A stretch of 64,000 nucleotides of DNA from Myxococcales bacterium (GCA_016794525.1 JAEUJY010000113.1:143566-207565), one strand, 5' to 3'. Counted from the stretch's first letter, positions 37,094 to 45,783 are shown. Notes: generated by a model not told the origin, from the letters alone. Made by a program: numbers and translations.

Positions 37094-38071
37094 ATGAAAG
37101 CCCTCGCCCTGACCACGCTCGCGCTGTGCTCGCTCGCCGCCTGCGGCGACTCCGAAGATCCGATCGATCCGCCCGCCGGGCCGGTGTCGATCGTCGCCAC
37201 CGCCCAGGCCACGCCGTCGCTGTCGACGCTGGTGGCCGCGGTCGAGTTCGCCTCGAACGACGGCGATCTGGTCTCGCTCTTGTCGCAGCCCGGCGACCTC
37301 ACGGTGTTCGCGCCGTCGAACGCCGCGTTCGACGCGCTGGCCGTCGAGCTCACCGGCAACGCCGGCGCCACCGGCGCCGACCTGCTCACCGCCGCCAACA
37401 AGCCGCTGCTCCGCCAGGTCCTGACCTACCACGTGCTGCCGTCGCGGGTCGCGTCCGCGGCGATCCCGTTCGGCATGCCGATCACGACCGCCGAGGGCAG
37501 CATCTTCAAGATCGAGCCGGGCACGCCGCCGGTGATCACCGACGGCCGCAACCGCACCGCGCAGATCACCGCGGTCGACGTCGCCGCGACCAACGGCGTG
37601 ATCCACCTGATCGACAAGGTGATCTTGCCGGCCGACCGCGACATCGTCGAGACCGCCCAGGCGCTGGCGGCGGGCAGCCCCGGTGAGTTCACGATCCTGG
37701 TCGAGGCCGTGGTGGCGGCGAACCTCGCCGGCACGCTGGCCGGGACCGGCCCGTTCACCGTGTTCGCGCCGACCGACGCCGCGTTCGCCGCGCTGCTCGC
37801 CGAGCTGAACGTCACCAAGGCGCAGCTGCTCGCCGACACCGCGCTCCTGACCCGGGTGCTGACCTACCACGTCGTGCCGAGCCGCGTGCTCGCGGCGCAG
37901 GTGCCGGTCGACACCGCGATATCGACGGTCGAGACCGGCACGTTCACCGTCGACGGCGACCTGCGCATCACCGACGAGCGCGGCCGCAGCGCTGGCATCG
38001 TCGGCACCGACGTGTTCGCCACCAACGGCGTGATCCACGTGATCGACCGCGTCATCCTCCCCGGGGCGTGA
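37094..38071 (+). CDS. lipoprotein with two fasciclin (FAS1) domains
   Basis: 325 aa. Lipoprotein signal with Cys17 (SLAAC). Two FAS1 domains at ~34-175 and ~183-325, each with the family motifs: LTVFAPSNAAFDAL / FTVFAPTDAAFAAL and LTYHVLPSRV / LTYHVVPSRV, ending ATNGVIHLIDKVILP / ATNGVIHVIDRVILP. FAS1 domains mediate adhesion. AGGAG 5-6 nt before the ATG. It is divergent from the SigK-like/RskA-like operon, matching the mycobacterial arrangement in which SigK controls fasciclin proteins MPT70/MPT83, so control by this sigma factor is likely. Confidence 0.93.
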   Translation: MKALALTTLALCSLAACGDSEDPIDPPAGPVSIVATAQATPSLSTLVAAVEFASNDGDLVSLLSQPGDLTVFAPSNAAFDALAVELTGNAGATGADLLTAANKPLLRQVLTYHVLPSRVASAAIPFGMPITTAEGSIFKIEPGTPPVITDGRNRTAQITAVDVAATNGVIHLIDKVILPADRDIVETAQALAAGSPGEFTILVEAVVAANLAGTLAGTGPFTVFAPTDAAFAALLAELNVTKAQLLADTALLTRVLTYHVVPSRVLAAQVPVDTAISTVETGTFTVDGDLRITDERGRSAGIVGTDVFATNGVIHVIDRVILPGA

Positions 38072-38089
38072 GCCGCGCCGCGGGCGCGC

Positions 38090-38569
38090 TCACGTCGCGA
38101 CGTCGACCAGCGTGGGCGCGAGCACCCGCACCACGTCGGCGCCGCTGATCGCCACCAGGAAGCCGCGCTGGCCGCCGTTGATGTACAGCGTCGGCAGCGC
38201 GGCGATGGTGCGTTCGCAGTAGACCGGCATCCTGGTGCGCAGCCCGAACGGCGACGTGCCGCCGACCTGGTAGCCCGAGTGCTTGTCGGCCACCGCCGGC
38301 GCGCACGGCGCGGTGCTCTTGCAGCCGATCTGCCGCGCCAGGTTCTTGGCCGACACCTCGCGGTCGCCGTGCATCAGCACGCACAGCGGGCGCTTGCGCT
38401 CGTCCTCGAAGATCAGCGTCTTGATCACGAGGTGCTCGTCGACGCCGAGGTGACGGGCCGAGGCCGCGGTGCCGCCGTGGGCCTCCCACGGGTACTGGTG
38501 CGGGACGAACGCGACGTCGGCCGCGCGCAGGGCGCGGATCGCCATGGTGACGGGATGACCGGGAGCCAC
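38090..38569 (-). CDS. ybaK: YbaK/EbsC family aminoacyl-tRNA deacylase
   Basis: 159 aa from the GTG at 38569. YbaK-type features: VKTLIF-like VIKTLIFEDERKRPLCVLMHGDREVSAKNLAR (lysine at ~55), QVGGTSPFGLRTRMPVYCERTI and LYINGGQRGFLVAIS. Members clear mischarged Cys-tRNA(Pro) or similar. An internal ATG at 38545 is the alternative start; TACCAT 6 nt before the GTG favours the longer form. Divergent from dmeF, with both -10 boxes inside a 35-bp stretch. Confidence 0.88.
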   Translation of the reverse strand: MAPGHPVTMAIRALRAADVAFVPHQYPWEAHGGTAASARHLGVDEHLVIKTLIFEDERKRPLCVLMHGDREVSAKNLARQIGCKSTAPCAPAVADKHSGYQVGGTSPFGLRTRMPVYCERTIAALPTLYINGGQRGFLVAISGADVVRVLAPTLVDVAT

Positions 38570-38575
38570 GCGGGG

Positions 38576-38581
38576 ATGGTA
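38576..38581 (-). promoter_or_regulatory. -10 hexamer TACCAT, leaderless GTG start
   Basis: TACCAT ends 6 nt before the ybaK GTG at 38569. It lies 23 bp from the divergent dmeF box, so the two promoters may interfere. Confidence 0.45.
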
Positions 38582-38604
38582 GCGCCAGGGCGCCGCGGGC
38601 GCGT

Positions 38605-38610
38605 TACACT
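38605..38610 (+). promoter_or_regulatory. -10 hexamer TACACT, leaderless GTG start
   Basis: TACACT ends 6 nt before the dmeF GTG at 38617; no Shine-Dalgarno sequence. Confidence 0.45.
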
Positions 38611-38616
38611 GGCGGC

Positions 38617-39708
38617 GTGACCGCACCCGAGACCGCCGTGCACGCGCCGGCCGACCACGCCCACCACGGCGATCTGGCGGTGGCGGCGACGCGCGGCGAG
38701 CGGCGCACGGCCTGGGTCGTCGCGATCACCTTCGTGACCATGGTCGCGGAGCTGATCGCCGGCCAGCTCACCGGCTCGCTGGCGCTCACCGCCGACGGCT
38801 GGCACATGGCCTCGCACGCCGGCGCGATGGGGCTGGCGCTGGGGGCCTACTGGTTCGCGCGCACGCGGGCCGCGTCGAGCCACTTCACGTTCGGCACCGG
38901 CAAGGTCTACGCGCTGGCGGGGTTCACCAGCGGCGTGGTGCTGGTGCTGGTGGCGGGGTGGATGGCGATCGAGGCGGTGCTGCGGCTGCGCGGTCATGCG
39001 GCGGTCGCGTACGGTGAGGCGATCCCGATCGCGGTCGGCGGTCTGGTGGTCAACCTGGTGTGCGCGGCGATCCTGGGTGGCGACCACGCGCATGATCACG
39101 GCGGCGGGCACGGGCACGGGCACGGGCACGACGATCACGATCACGATCACGATCATGAGCACGGGCATGAGCATGACGGGCACGGGCACGGGCACGGGCA
39201 CGGGCACGGGCACGGGCACGGGGGAGGGCACGGGGGAGGGAAGGCCGCGGAGCCAGGGGCCCCGACGGATCACAATTTGAAAGCGGCGTACCTGCACGTG
39301 CTCGCGGACGCGCTCACCAGCGTGCTGGCGATCGGCGCGCTGGTGGCCGGCAAGTACGCGGACATGTGGTACCTCGACGCGGCGGTCGGCCTGCTCGGCG
39401 GCGTCGTGATCGGCCGCTGGGCCATCGGGCTGTGCCGGACCGCGGCGCTGCCGCTGCTGGACGTCGTGCCCTCGCACACGCTGGCGCGATCGATCGAGAG
39501 CCGGCTCGAGCAGATCGACGACGTGCGGGTCGCCGATCTCCACGTCTGGGAGATGGCGCCCGGGCGGCGGGGCTGCATCGTCACGCTGGTGACCGCCTCG
39601 CCCCGCGAGGTCGAGTACTACCGCGCGGCGATCCTCGGCGCGGCGTCGATCGCGCACCTGACCGTCGAGGTGCATCGATGCACCCGGCGGCACGTGCCCT
39701 CGGCCTGA
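38617..39708 (+). CDS. dmeF: DmeF-type cation diffusion facilitator (Co/Ni efflux)
   Basis: 363 aa, GTG start. CDF fold with six helices. The metal-site residues Asp60, His63 and His67 are in LTADGWHMASHAGAMGLALG, the DmeF form of the HxxxD site; a second half-site is HVLADALTS. Between helices IV and V is a very long His/Gly loop (residues ~155-215), largely (HG)n encoded by GGGCAC units, which would bind metal. The C-terminal domain (DVVPSHTLARSIESRLEQID) is present. The protein exports Co2+/Ni2+ or similar ions from the cytoplasm by proton antiport. Confidence 0.92.
   Translation: MTAPETAVHAPADHAHHGDLAVAATRGERRTAWVVAITFVTMVAELIAGQLTGSLALTADGWHMASHAGAMGLALGAYWFARTRAASSHFTFGTGKVYALAGFTSGVVLVLVAGWMAIEAVLRLRGHAAVAYGEAIPIAVGGLVVNLVCAAILGGDHAHDHGGGHGHGHGHDDHDHDHDHEHGHEHDGHGHGHGHGHGHGHGGGHGGGKAAEPGAPTDHNLKAAYLHVLADALTSVLAIGALVAGKYADMWYLDAAVGLLGGVVIGRWAIGLCRTAALPLLDVVPSHTLARSIESRLEQIDDVRVADLHVWEMAPGRRGCIVTLVTASPREVEYYRAAILGAASIAHLTVEVHRCTRRHVPSA
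39107..39240 (+). repeat. in-frame GGGCAC hexamer repeat (poly His-Gly)
   Basis: Hexamers of GGGCAC, with GATCAC and GGGCATGAGCAT variants between two runs, encode the metal-binding loop of DmeF. Copy-number changes keep the frame and alter the number of histidines. Confidence 0.9.
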
Positions 39709-39743
39709 CCCGCCCGGCGGTGAGCGCGCGTCGCTGATCGTCC

Positions 39744-39771
39744 GCGATCACCTGTGATCACGCGTGATCGC
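39744..39771. other. GTGATC inverted repeat between dmeF and PEGA gene
   Basis: GCGATCAC (39744-39751) and GTGATCGC (39764-39771) enclose the palindrome GTGATCAC (39754-39761). It lies 36 bp after the dmeF stop in a 256-bp intergenic region. It could be a transcription end for dmeF or an operator for the next gene. Nothing else recognisable lies in that interval. Confidence 0.5.
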
Positions 39772-39964
39772 AAGCATGTAGGTGTCGGCCACCGATCGTC
39801 GCACGTCGCAAGCCATCGCCGGTGGTGCGGCTTACAGCCGAGGCAGGGGCGAGGCGTGGCCGTCACAATCGCGTGAGGAAAGGCGAGGTAACCGCCGGCA
39901 CTGGCGCGGTTCGGCAGTGATACACGAGGCTCGCGTCCGGGGGACCCTCGCCAGGAGAAGTCGC

Positions 39965-41329
39965 ATGGCCAATGGCACGACGGACAATACGGCAGTCAAC
40001 CGCCTCATCGATCTCGCGCAGCAACGGCCGGTGGAGGCCGACGATACGCTGTTCGAGTCGCCGAAGCGGATCCCGCTTCCGCCCCCGTTCCGCGCGCGCG
40101 GCGCATCGTCGACGATGCCGCCGCCGCTGCCGCGCAACCGCGCGCCAGCCGCGACCCGGACCGACCTGCACGCCGCGGCGCCGCCGGCGCCCGTGGCCGC
40201 GCCACCGCCGCCTGCCCCGCCGCAGTTGGTCGCGGCGGCACCGGCGATCCCGGCGCCGCGCGCCAGCGCCTCGGTCGCGGTGCCGAGCGCCGAGTCGTGG
40301 GAGCTGAGCGAGCACGACGTGCCGACCCGGCCGTTCGATCAGGTCGACGCCGACGCGCTCGACGACGACGCCGCGGTCGCGGCGGCCGCCCCGCCGGCGC
40401 CCATCGCCGCGCGCCCGGCGCCCGCGCCGGCGCCGCCCATGCCCCGGCTCCCGGCGGTCCCCGCGCCGGCCCCCGCGGCGCTCGATCAGACGCCCAGCGT
40501 CGAGGCTCGCTTCTGGGCCGACAGCGACGACAGCGTCGACGTCGACGTGGCCCTCGACGAGCCAGCGCCGATCGCGGTGCGCGCGACCCGGCGCTACGCC
40601 CCCCGCGCCGCCCGCCACGACTCGACCCAGATCGCGCGCATGCCCCGGCGCGCCAACCGATCGTGGCTGTGGATCGGCGGCGCGTTCGTGCTCGGCGTCG
40701 CGGCCACCGCGATCATCGCCTGGCCGAGCAGCAAGGCCGTGTCGCCGGCGCCGCCCCCGACGGTCGCGGCCCCGACGGCGCCCGCCCCGACCGCGGCGCC
40801 CGCCCCGGCGCCGGCCGTCGCGCCGATCGTCACGCCGGCCCCGGCCCCGACGGTCGCGCCGATCGCCACCGCGCCGGCCCCGACGGTCGCGCCGATCGCC
40901 CCGCCGGTCGCACCCGAGCCGGTCGCCGTCGAGCCGGTCGCTCCGGCCGAGCCGGTCGCCGCCGAGCCCGCGCCCGAGCCGGTCGCCGCCGCGCCCGTGC
41001 GCCCGGCCCGCACCCGGACCGCTGCCCCGGCGCCGACCCGGGTCGCGTCCAAGCCGGCGCCGACGCGCGTCGCGTCCAAGCCGGCCCCGGCCCCCACCGG
41101 CGGCGCCGCGCTGCTGATGGTCGGCTCGAAGCCGCCGTGCGACATCGTCGTCGACGGCAAGCGCACCGGGCTGACCACGCCGCAGCGCGCGCTCAAGCTG
41201 ACCCCGGGGCCGCACAAGGTCACGCTGGTCAACAAGCAGTACGGCATCAGCGAGTCGTTCACCGTGACGGCCAAGGTCGGGGCGCCGGTGAAGGTCGTGA
41301 AGGATCTCACCGCCAAGATGCGCCGCTGA
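39965..41329 (+). CDS. single-pass membrane protein with Pro/Ala linkers and PEGA-like C-terminus
   Basis: 454 aa from the ATG at 39965, with AGGAG 8 nt upstream. The first ~35 residues are conserved-looking (NTAVNRLIDLAQQRPVEADDTLFE), followed by ~180 Pro/Ala-rich residues. One membrane helix is near 236-254 (WLWIGGAFVLGVAATAIIAW). A ~130-residue Pro/Ala/Val periplasmic stalk follows, and a C-terminal PEGA-like domain (LMVGSKPPCDIVVDGKRTGLTTPQRALKLTPGPHKVTL). This layout resembles myxobacterial kinase-like or signalling proteins lacking a kinase domain; the role is unknown. PEGA domains usually sit outside the membrane and bind proteins or glycans. Confidence 0.75.
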   Translation: MANGTTDNTAVNRLIDLAQQRPVEADDTLFESPKRIPLPPPFRARGASSTMPPPLPRNRAPAATRTDLHAAAPPAPVAAPPPPAPPQLVAAAPAIPAPRASASVAVPSAESWELSEHDVPTRPFDQVDADALDDDAAVAAAAPPAPIAARPAPAPAPPMPRLPAVPAPAPAALDQTPSVEARFWADSDDSVDVDVALDEPAPIAVRATRRYAPRAARHDSTQIARMPRRANRSWLWIGGAFVLGVAATAIIAWPSSKAVSPAPPPTVAAPTAPAPTAAPAPAPAVAPIVTPAPAPTVAPIATAPAPTVAPIAPPVAPEPVAVEPVAPAEPVAAEPAPEPVAAAPVRPARTRTAAPAPTRVASKPAPTRVASKPAPAPTGGAALLMVGSKPPCDIVVDGKRTGLTTPQRALKLTPGPHKVTLVNKQYGISESFTVTAKVGAPVKVVKDLTAKMRR

Positions 41330-41343
41330 CCGCCCCGCGGCGG

Positions 41344-41349
41344 TAGTAT
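41344..41349 (+). promoter_or_regulatory. -10 hexamer TAGTAT, leaderless start
   Basis: TAGTAT ends 7 nt before the corA ATG at 41357. Confidence 0.5.
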
Positions 41350-41356
41350 CGAGCGG

Positions 41357-42358
41357 ATGGCCGAGGCAAGAGCCGCAGGCACGGCGGGCGACGTGCTGGT
41401 CACCGTGGTCGCGTTCGACTTCGCGGCCAAGCGCGACCCGATCATCTCGGTCGGCGAGGCCCGCGCGGCGATGGACGACGGCAAGTTCGTCTGGATCGAC
41501 GTCGACATCGCCCGCACCGACGAGGCGCGCGCGCTGCTGTCGGAGCTGGGGCTGTGCTCGCCGGAGATCATCGAGGACGCGCTGTCGCGCGAGCCGGCCA
41601 CCCAGATCGCCCGCTACGACGACTACCTGCACCTGGTCATGTCGGGGTGCCGGCTGGTCGGGCACAAGTTCGACCTCGAGCGGGTCGACGCGGTCATGGG
41701 GACCAGCTTCCTGTTGACCCTGCACCGCGGCGCGCCGGTGTTCCTCGAGGCGGTGCGCAAGAGCTACCACGCCGACTTCGTGCGCTTCGCCCAGAGCCCG
41801 AGCTTCATGCTCTACGAGCTGTGGGACCACCTGATCGACAACTACCTCTCGGTGCACAAGGTCTTCGAGGAGCGGGTCGAGCAGGTGCAGCACGCGCTGA
41901 TCGGCGTCGCCGACGAGAGCGTCTTCCCGGTGGCGTCCGAGCTCACCTCCGACCTCCTGCACCTGCGCAAGGTCGTGCTGCCGGCGCGCTCGGTCTTGAC
42001 CGATCTGTCGACGCGCAAGTCGCCGTTCGTCAGCGAGGCCACCCAGCCGTTCCTCGGCAACATGGTCGGCACCGTCGAGCGCGTCCTGCAGGACGTGCTG
42101 GTCGATCGCGACATCCTGTCGGGCGCGCTCAACAACTACATGTCGATGGTCGCGCACCAGACCAACAAGACGATGAGCAAGCTCACCGTCGTCAGCGTCG
42201 TGTTCCTGCCGCTGACGTTCTTGTGTGGCGTCTACGGCATGAACTTCGACGTCATCCCCGAGCTGAAGTGGCACTACGGCTACGCCGGCTTCTGGACGAT
42301 GGCCGCGGTGATCGTCGTCGGCCTCTTGTACCTGATGCGGCGCAACAAGCTGCTGTGA
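41357..42358 (+). CDS. corA: CorA family Mg2+/Co2+ channel
   Basis: 333 aa. Long cytosolic domain (WIDVDIARTDEARALLSELGL), the stalk helix, and two C-terminal membrane helices with the selectivity motif YGMNF (LPLTFLCGVYGMNFDVIPEL), ending with the basic sphincter residues RRNK. It is a pentameric inner-membrane divalent-cation channel. A leaderless-type promoter precedes it. It is one of three metal or ion transport genes in the window besides kup and dmeF. Confidence 0.94.
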   Translation: MAEARAAGTAGDVLVTVVAFDFAAKRDPIISVGEARAAMDDGKFVWIDVDIARTDEARALLSELGLCSPEIIEDALSREPATQIARYDDYLHLVMSGCRLVGHKFDLERVDAVMGTSFLLTLHRGAPVFLEAVRKSYHADFVRFAQSPSFMLYELWDHLIDNYLSVHKVFEERVEQVQHALIGVADESVFPVASELTSDLLHLRKVVLPARSVLTDLSTRKSPFVSEATQPFLGNMVGTVERVLQDVLVDRDILSGALNNYMSMVAHQTNKTMSKLTVVSVVFLPLTFLCGVYGMNFDVIPELKWHYGYAGFWTMAAVIVVGLLYLMRRNKLL

Positions 42359-42372
42359 CCGCGCTCGTGCGC

Positions 42373-42378
42373 TATGGT
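42373..42378 (+). promoter_or_regulatory. -10 hexamer TATGGT, leaderless start
   Basis: TATGGT ends 8 nt before the ATG at 42387. Confidence 0.45.
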
Positions 42379-42386
42379 CGCGGGCC

Positions 42387-42812
42387 ATGGCGCACGATCT
42401 ACGCGACGTCGGCGGCACCCGCGGCGGGTTCGGCATGTTCGTCGTCGGGCTGGGCATGACGATCGCCGGCCTGTACCTGCTGTTCCGGCAGGTCGACGTC
42501 CACGGCGGCTACTGGCGGTGGGGCGGCGGTGACGACCGCAGCTTCGGCCTGACGCTCCTGCCGCTGCTCGCCGGCGTCGGCGTGCTGTTCTGGAACGGCT
42601 CGTCGAAGCTGGGCTGGGGCCTGGCCGGCGGCGGGCTGCTGATCCTGGTCATCGGCATCATCGCCAACATGCGCATCCACCTGCGATCGATGTCGCTGTT
42701 CGACACGCTGATCATCCTGGTGCTGGTCGCCGGCGGCCTCGGCGTGATCGCGCGCTCGCTGCGGGCGGTCGGCGGCGACGGCGACGGCACCCCCAAGCCG
42801 CCGCCGTCGTGA
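42387..42812 (+). CDS. four-helix membrane protein of unknown function
   Basis: 141 aa. Four hydrophobic segments (GMFVVGLGMTIAGLYLLF, LTLLPLLAGVGVLFW, LGWGLAGGGLLILVIGII, LFDTLIILVLVAGGLGVIA) separated by short polar loops, with a cytosolic or periplasmic Gly/Asp/Pro tail. No family recognised. The stop overlaps the GTG of the next gene (GTGA), so it is coupled to the HAD hydrolase. Confidence 0.75.
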   Translation: MAHDLRDVGGTRGGFGMFVVGLGMTIAGLYLLFRQVDVHGGYWRWGGGDDRSFGLTLLPLLAGVGVLFWNGSSKLGWGLAGGGLLILVIGIIANMRIHLRSMSLFDTLIILVLVAGGLGVIARSLRAVGGDGDGTPKPPPS

Positions 42813-43528
42813 TCGCCACCGCCGTGATCGCCACCGTCACCTTCGACGCCGGGCAGACGCTGATCGAGCTCGACACCGCGATGCTGGCGGCGCGGCTCGG
42901 CGAGCGCGGCGTCGCGACCACCGCGGCGGCGCTGGCGGCGGCGCAGCCCGCGGCGTGGCAGCGCTACGAGCAGCTGGTCGCCGCCGGCGGCCACGATCAG
43001 CCGTGGCAGGTGTTCATGGCCGCGCTCATCGCCGGCGCGACCGGCGTGGCCGCCGACGCGGCGGCGGCGCTGGCGGCGTGGCTGTGGACCGAGCAGCCTC
43101 GCCGCAACCTGTGGCGGCGGCCGGTGCCGGGCATGATCGAGCTGGTGCGCGAGCTGCGCGCGGCCGGGATCGCGGTGGGCGTGCTGTCGAACTCCGAGGG
43201 CCACCTCGCCGAGCTGTTCGTCGAGATCGGCTGGGGCGACGAGTTCGCGGCGGTGATCGACTCGGGCGTGGTCGGCGTGGCCAAGCCCGACCCGCGGATC
43301 TTCGCGCTGACGCTGGCGGCGCTGGGCGGCGCGCCGGCGACGACGGTCCACGTCGGCGACTCGCGGTCGGCCGACGTCGACGGCGCGCGGGCGGCCGGCT
43401 GGCGCGCGATCTGGTTCGGGCCGGCGGCGGTGGCCACGGGGCCGGGTGACGACCCCGGGGTGGCGGTGGCGCGCGACGCCGCCGGCGTGCGGGCGGCGCT
43501 GGCGGCGTGGGCTACTTCGCGCGCTTGA
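42809..43528 (+). CDS. HAD-superfamily hydrolase
   Basis: 239 aa from the GTG at 42809 (GTGA overlap with the upstream stop). Motif I VTFDAGQTLIEL (nucleophile Asp; the usual second Asp is replaced by Gly, as in several HAD subfamilies), motif II VLSNSEG, motif III lysine VAKPDPRIF and motif IV VHVGDSRSADVDGARAAGW. The helical cap (~20-100) is of subclass I. Probably a phosphatase or dehalogenase-like enzyme; the substrate is unknown. The 3' end overlaps the convergent lipoprotein gene by 17 bp. Confidence 0.88.
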   Translation: MIATAVIATVTFDAGQTLIELDTAMLAARLGERGVATTAAALAAAQPAAWQRYEQLVAAGGHDQPWQVFMAALIAGATGVAADAAAALAAWLWTEQPRRNLWRRPVPGMIELVRELRAAGIAVGVLSNSEGHLAELFVEIGWGDEFAAVIDSGVVGVAKPDPRIFALTLAALGGAPATTVHVGDSRSADVDGARAAGWRAIWFGPAAVATGPGDDPGVAVARDAAGVRAALAAWATSRA

Positions 43529-44117
43529 TCATGCCGCACGCCGCGCGGTAGGGCGCGAGGGCGTCGGCCGACGCGACGGGGCGCTCGGCGCCGCACAGCA
43601 CCTGATCGCCGAGCTTCAGATCGTCCCAGCCGTCGAGGGCCTGGAAGTAGCCGAAGCGCTTCTCGCCGCCCGACTCGACGCTGTAGGTCACCTTCGTGAT
43701 CTCGTGCTCGAGCTCGGTGTAGACCGCCTTGTCGTCGGCGATCTTGGCGGCCATCTCGGCGGCCGTGCGCTCGCCGCCGATCGTGCTGTGCCAGACGTGC
43801 AGCCGGAAGTCGCCGGCGACGATCACCGCGCCCTTGACCTGCTGGTCGCCGAAGCTGGGCTGATCGGGCTCGACCTTCGCGCCGGGCGGCCCCATCACCA
43901 CGACGTCGGCGATCGCCGCGACGGCCTTCACGTCGACCGCGACGAAGGTCGCGGGATCGATCGTCGGCGCGGCCGGCGGGGGCGGCGGCGGGGCGGGGGC
44001 GGCGGCGGGCGTCGGCGCGGCCGGGGCCGGCTTGGCCGCGCTCGCCTTGTCGTCGGACTTCTTGCCGCCGCAGGCGGCGGACGCGAGGAGGAGCGAGAGG
44101 ACGATGCGAGTGCGCAT
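43512..44117 (-). CDS. lipoprotein of unknown function
   Basis: 201 aa from the ATG at 44117. Signal with Cys16 (SAAC), then a Lys/Ala/Pro linker to about residue 55 and a compact domain of about 145 residues (VDVKAVAAIADVVVMGPPGAKVEPD, FGYFQALDGWDDLKLG) ending with two cysteines that could pair (QVLCGAE and RAACGM). No family recognised. CACGCT, a variant -10, lies 6 nt before the ATG. Confidence 0.7.
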   Translation of the reverse strand: MRTRIVLSLLLASAACGGKKSDDKASAAKPAPAAPTPAAAPAPPPPPPAAPTIDPATFVAVDVKAVAAIADVVVMGPPGAKVEPDQPSFGDQQVKGAVIVAGDFRLHVWHSTIGGERTAAEMAAKIADDKAVYTELEHEITKVTYSVESGGEKRFGYFQALDGWDDLKLGDQVLCGAERPVASADALAPYRAACGMIKRAK

Positions 44118-44164
44118 CGGCGCAGCGTGCCACAGCGCGCCGCGCGGCGCGCGGGCGCGGGCGG

Positions 44165-45748
44165 TCAGCGATCCCAGCGCTCGAGCATGACCTCGTGGCC
44201 GCCCAGGTCGACCGCGCGCGCGTAGGTGCGGCGCAGGCCGGCCGCGGCCAGCGGCGCGCCGGTGCGGCCGGCGACCGGGGTCAGCCACACCAGCCGGCCG
44301 CGGCGGGTGAGCCGCGCCGGCACCCGCGCCGCGAACCGCTCGAGCAGCGCGCCGACGTCGCCGCGCAGCCGCATGCCCATCGGCGGGTTGGAGATGATCA
44401 CGTCGACCGGCGGCGGCGCGTGGGTGAGCGCGTCGGCGCACGCGACGGTGGTGCGGGCCAGCGCGCCGGCGGCGCCGAGGTTGGCGGTGGCCGCGGCCAG
44501 CGAGCGCTCGTCGAGGTCGCTGGCGTACAGCGCGCCGTCGGTGAGCCGCGCCAGCTCGCACAGCTCGCCGCCCGAGCCGACGAACGGATCCCACGCGGTG
44601 GTGGTCGCGTCGGGCGTCGCCACCCGGGCCAGCGCCGCGGCGATCGTCGGGTGCGACGCCGCCGGGATCTCGGCGACCCGCCACGCGAAGCGCGCGTCGC
44701 CCAGGCCGCGCGGCCGCAGCTCGAGGTGCTGCTCGTCGGCGGTGACCACGACGTCCCAGGTGGTGTCGCGCGGCTGGTTGACCAGCGCGGTGGCCCGGGC
44801 TCGGGCGGCGGCGGCGGCGGCCCACACCAGCGCCCGGCGGTGGCCGCCGCGCTCGAAGTCCAGCCGCCAGCGGATCGCGCCGTCGGTCCAGGCGGTGAGC
44901 AACGGCAGCGCGGCGTCGCTGGTGAGCGCGTCGGCGATGCCGTCGGCGGTGGCCGCCGCGAGCGGGACGACGATCGCGATCGCGGTCGCGATCCGCGGGG
45001 TCGCCAGCGTCGCCAGCGTCGCGCTCGCGCGCGCCATCACCCGGCCGTCGCCGAGTCGGACCGGCGGCACGCCGAGCTCGTGCAGCTCGGCGGCCAGGAG
45101 CGGCTCGAGTCCCGATCGGCAGTGCGCGACGATCGTCAGCGGGAACGGCGGCGGCTGATCGCGCCGCAGGCCCGAGGCGTCGACCAGCGCGTCGCGCTCG
45201 CTGATCACCAGCGCGCGATCACGGCGGCGCGCCAGCTCGCGGTCGTCGGTGGTGGCCGCGGCCAGCCGGGCGTGGGCCGCCGGGCCGCCGACCTTGCCCA
45301 GCGCGTCGGCCAGCGCGCGCCGGAGCGCGGGATCGTGATCGCCGCGATCCCACAGCGCGCACAGCGCCGCGGCCGCGTCGTCGCCGCCCAGCTTGCCGAG
45401 CGCGACCACCGCCGCGCGGCGGGTCCGGGGGCGGGCGTCGTCGAGCCCGGCGATCAGCGCGGCGCGGGCGGCGGGCGCGGTGGCGGCGGCGTCGCCGAGG
45501 ATCGCCAGCAGCGCCGCGCCGGTGGCGTCGTCGGCGGTGGACAGCGCGGCGCGCGCGGCGTCGGCGACCAGCGCGGCCGGCGCCTTGGCCAGCGCCTTGC
45601 GCACCGCGCGCCCCGCCTCGGCGTCGGCGGCCAGCGCGATCAGCGGCGCGACGTCCTTCTTGCCCGGCGTGTATCCGGCCTCGGTCAGGCGGGCGCGCAG
45701 CCGGGCGGCGTCGTCGGCGGGCACGCGCGGACATTGCACCGGGGCCAT
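44165..45748 (-). CDS. HEAT-repeat plus THUMP-like RNA methyltransferase
   Basis: 527 aa. Residues ~25-175 are HEAT-type helical repeats (AAVVALGKLGGDDAAAALCALWD). The middle region, from LTIVAHCRSGLEPLLAAELHELG, matches the THUMP/Trm14-RlmL lineage start. The C-terminal SAM domain has motif I WDPFVGSGGELCELA and motif IV VIISNPPMGMRL (NPP[YF]-type with Met in place of the aromatic). The closest relatives by pattern are RlmL-type 23S rRNA or Trm14-type tRNA guanine-N2 methyltransferases. The HEAT fusion and the missing aromatic are unusual. It is divergent from the esterase gene, 35 bp away. Confidence 0.75.
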   Translation of the reverse strand: MAPVQCPRVPADDAARLRARLTEAGYTPGKKDVAPLIALAADAEAGRAVRKALAKAPAALVADAARAALSTADDATGAALLAILGDAAATAPAARAALIAGLDDARPRTRRAAVVALGKLGGDDAAAALCALWDRGDHDPALRRALADALGKVGGPAAHARLAAATTDDRELARRRDRALVISERDALVDASGLRRDQPPPFPLTIVAHCRSGLEPLLAAELHELGVPPVRLGDGRVMARASATLATLATPRIATAIAIVVPLAAATADGIADALTSDAALPLLTAWTDGAIRWRLDFERGGHRRALVWAAAAAARARATALVNQPRDTTWDVVVTADEQHLELRPRGLGDARFAWRVAEIPAASHPTIAAALARVATPDATTTAWDPFVGSGGELCELARLTDGALYASDLDERSLAAATANLGAAGALARTTVACADALTHAPPPVDVIISNPPMGMRLRGDVGALLERFAARVPARLTRRGRLVWLTPVAGRTGAPLAAAGLRRTYARAVDLGGHEVMLERWDR

Positions 45749-45770
45749 CGTCGACGCAACCCGCCGGCGC

Positions 45771-45776
45771 TACACT
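45771..45776 (+). promoter_or_regulatory. -10 hexamer TACACT, leaderless start
   Basis: TACACT ends 7 nt before the esterase ATG at 45784. Confidence 0.5.
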
Positions 45777-45783
45777 GCGCGCC

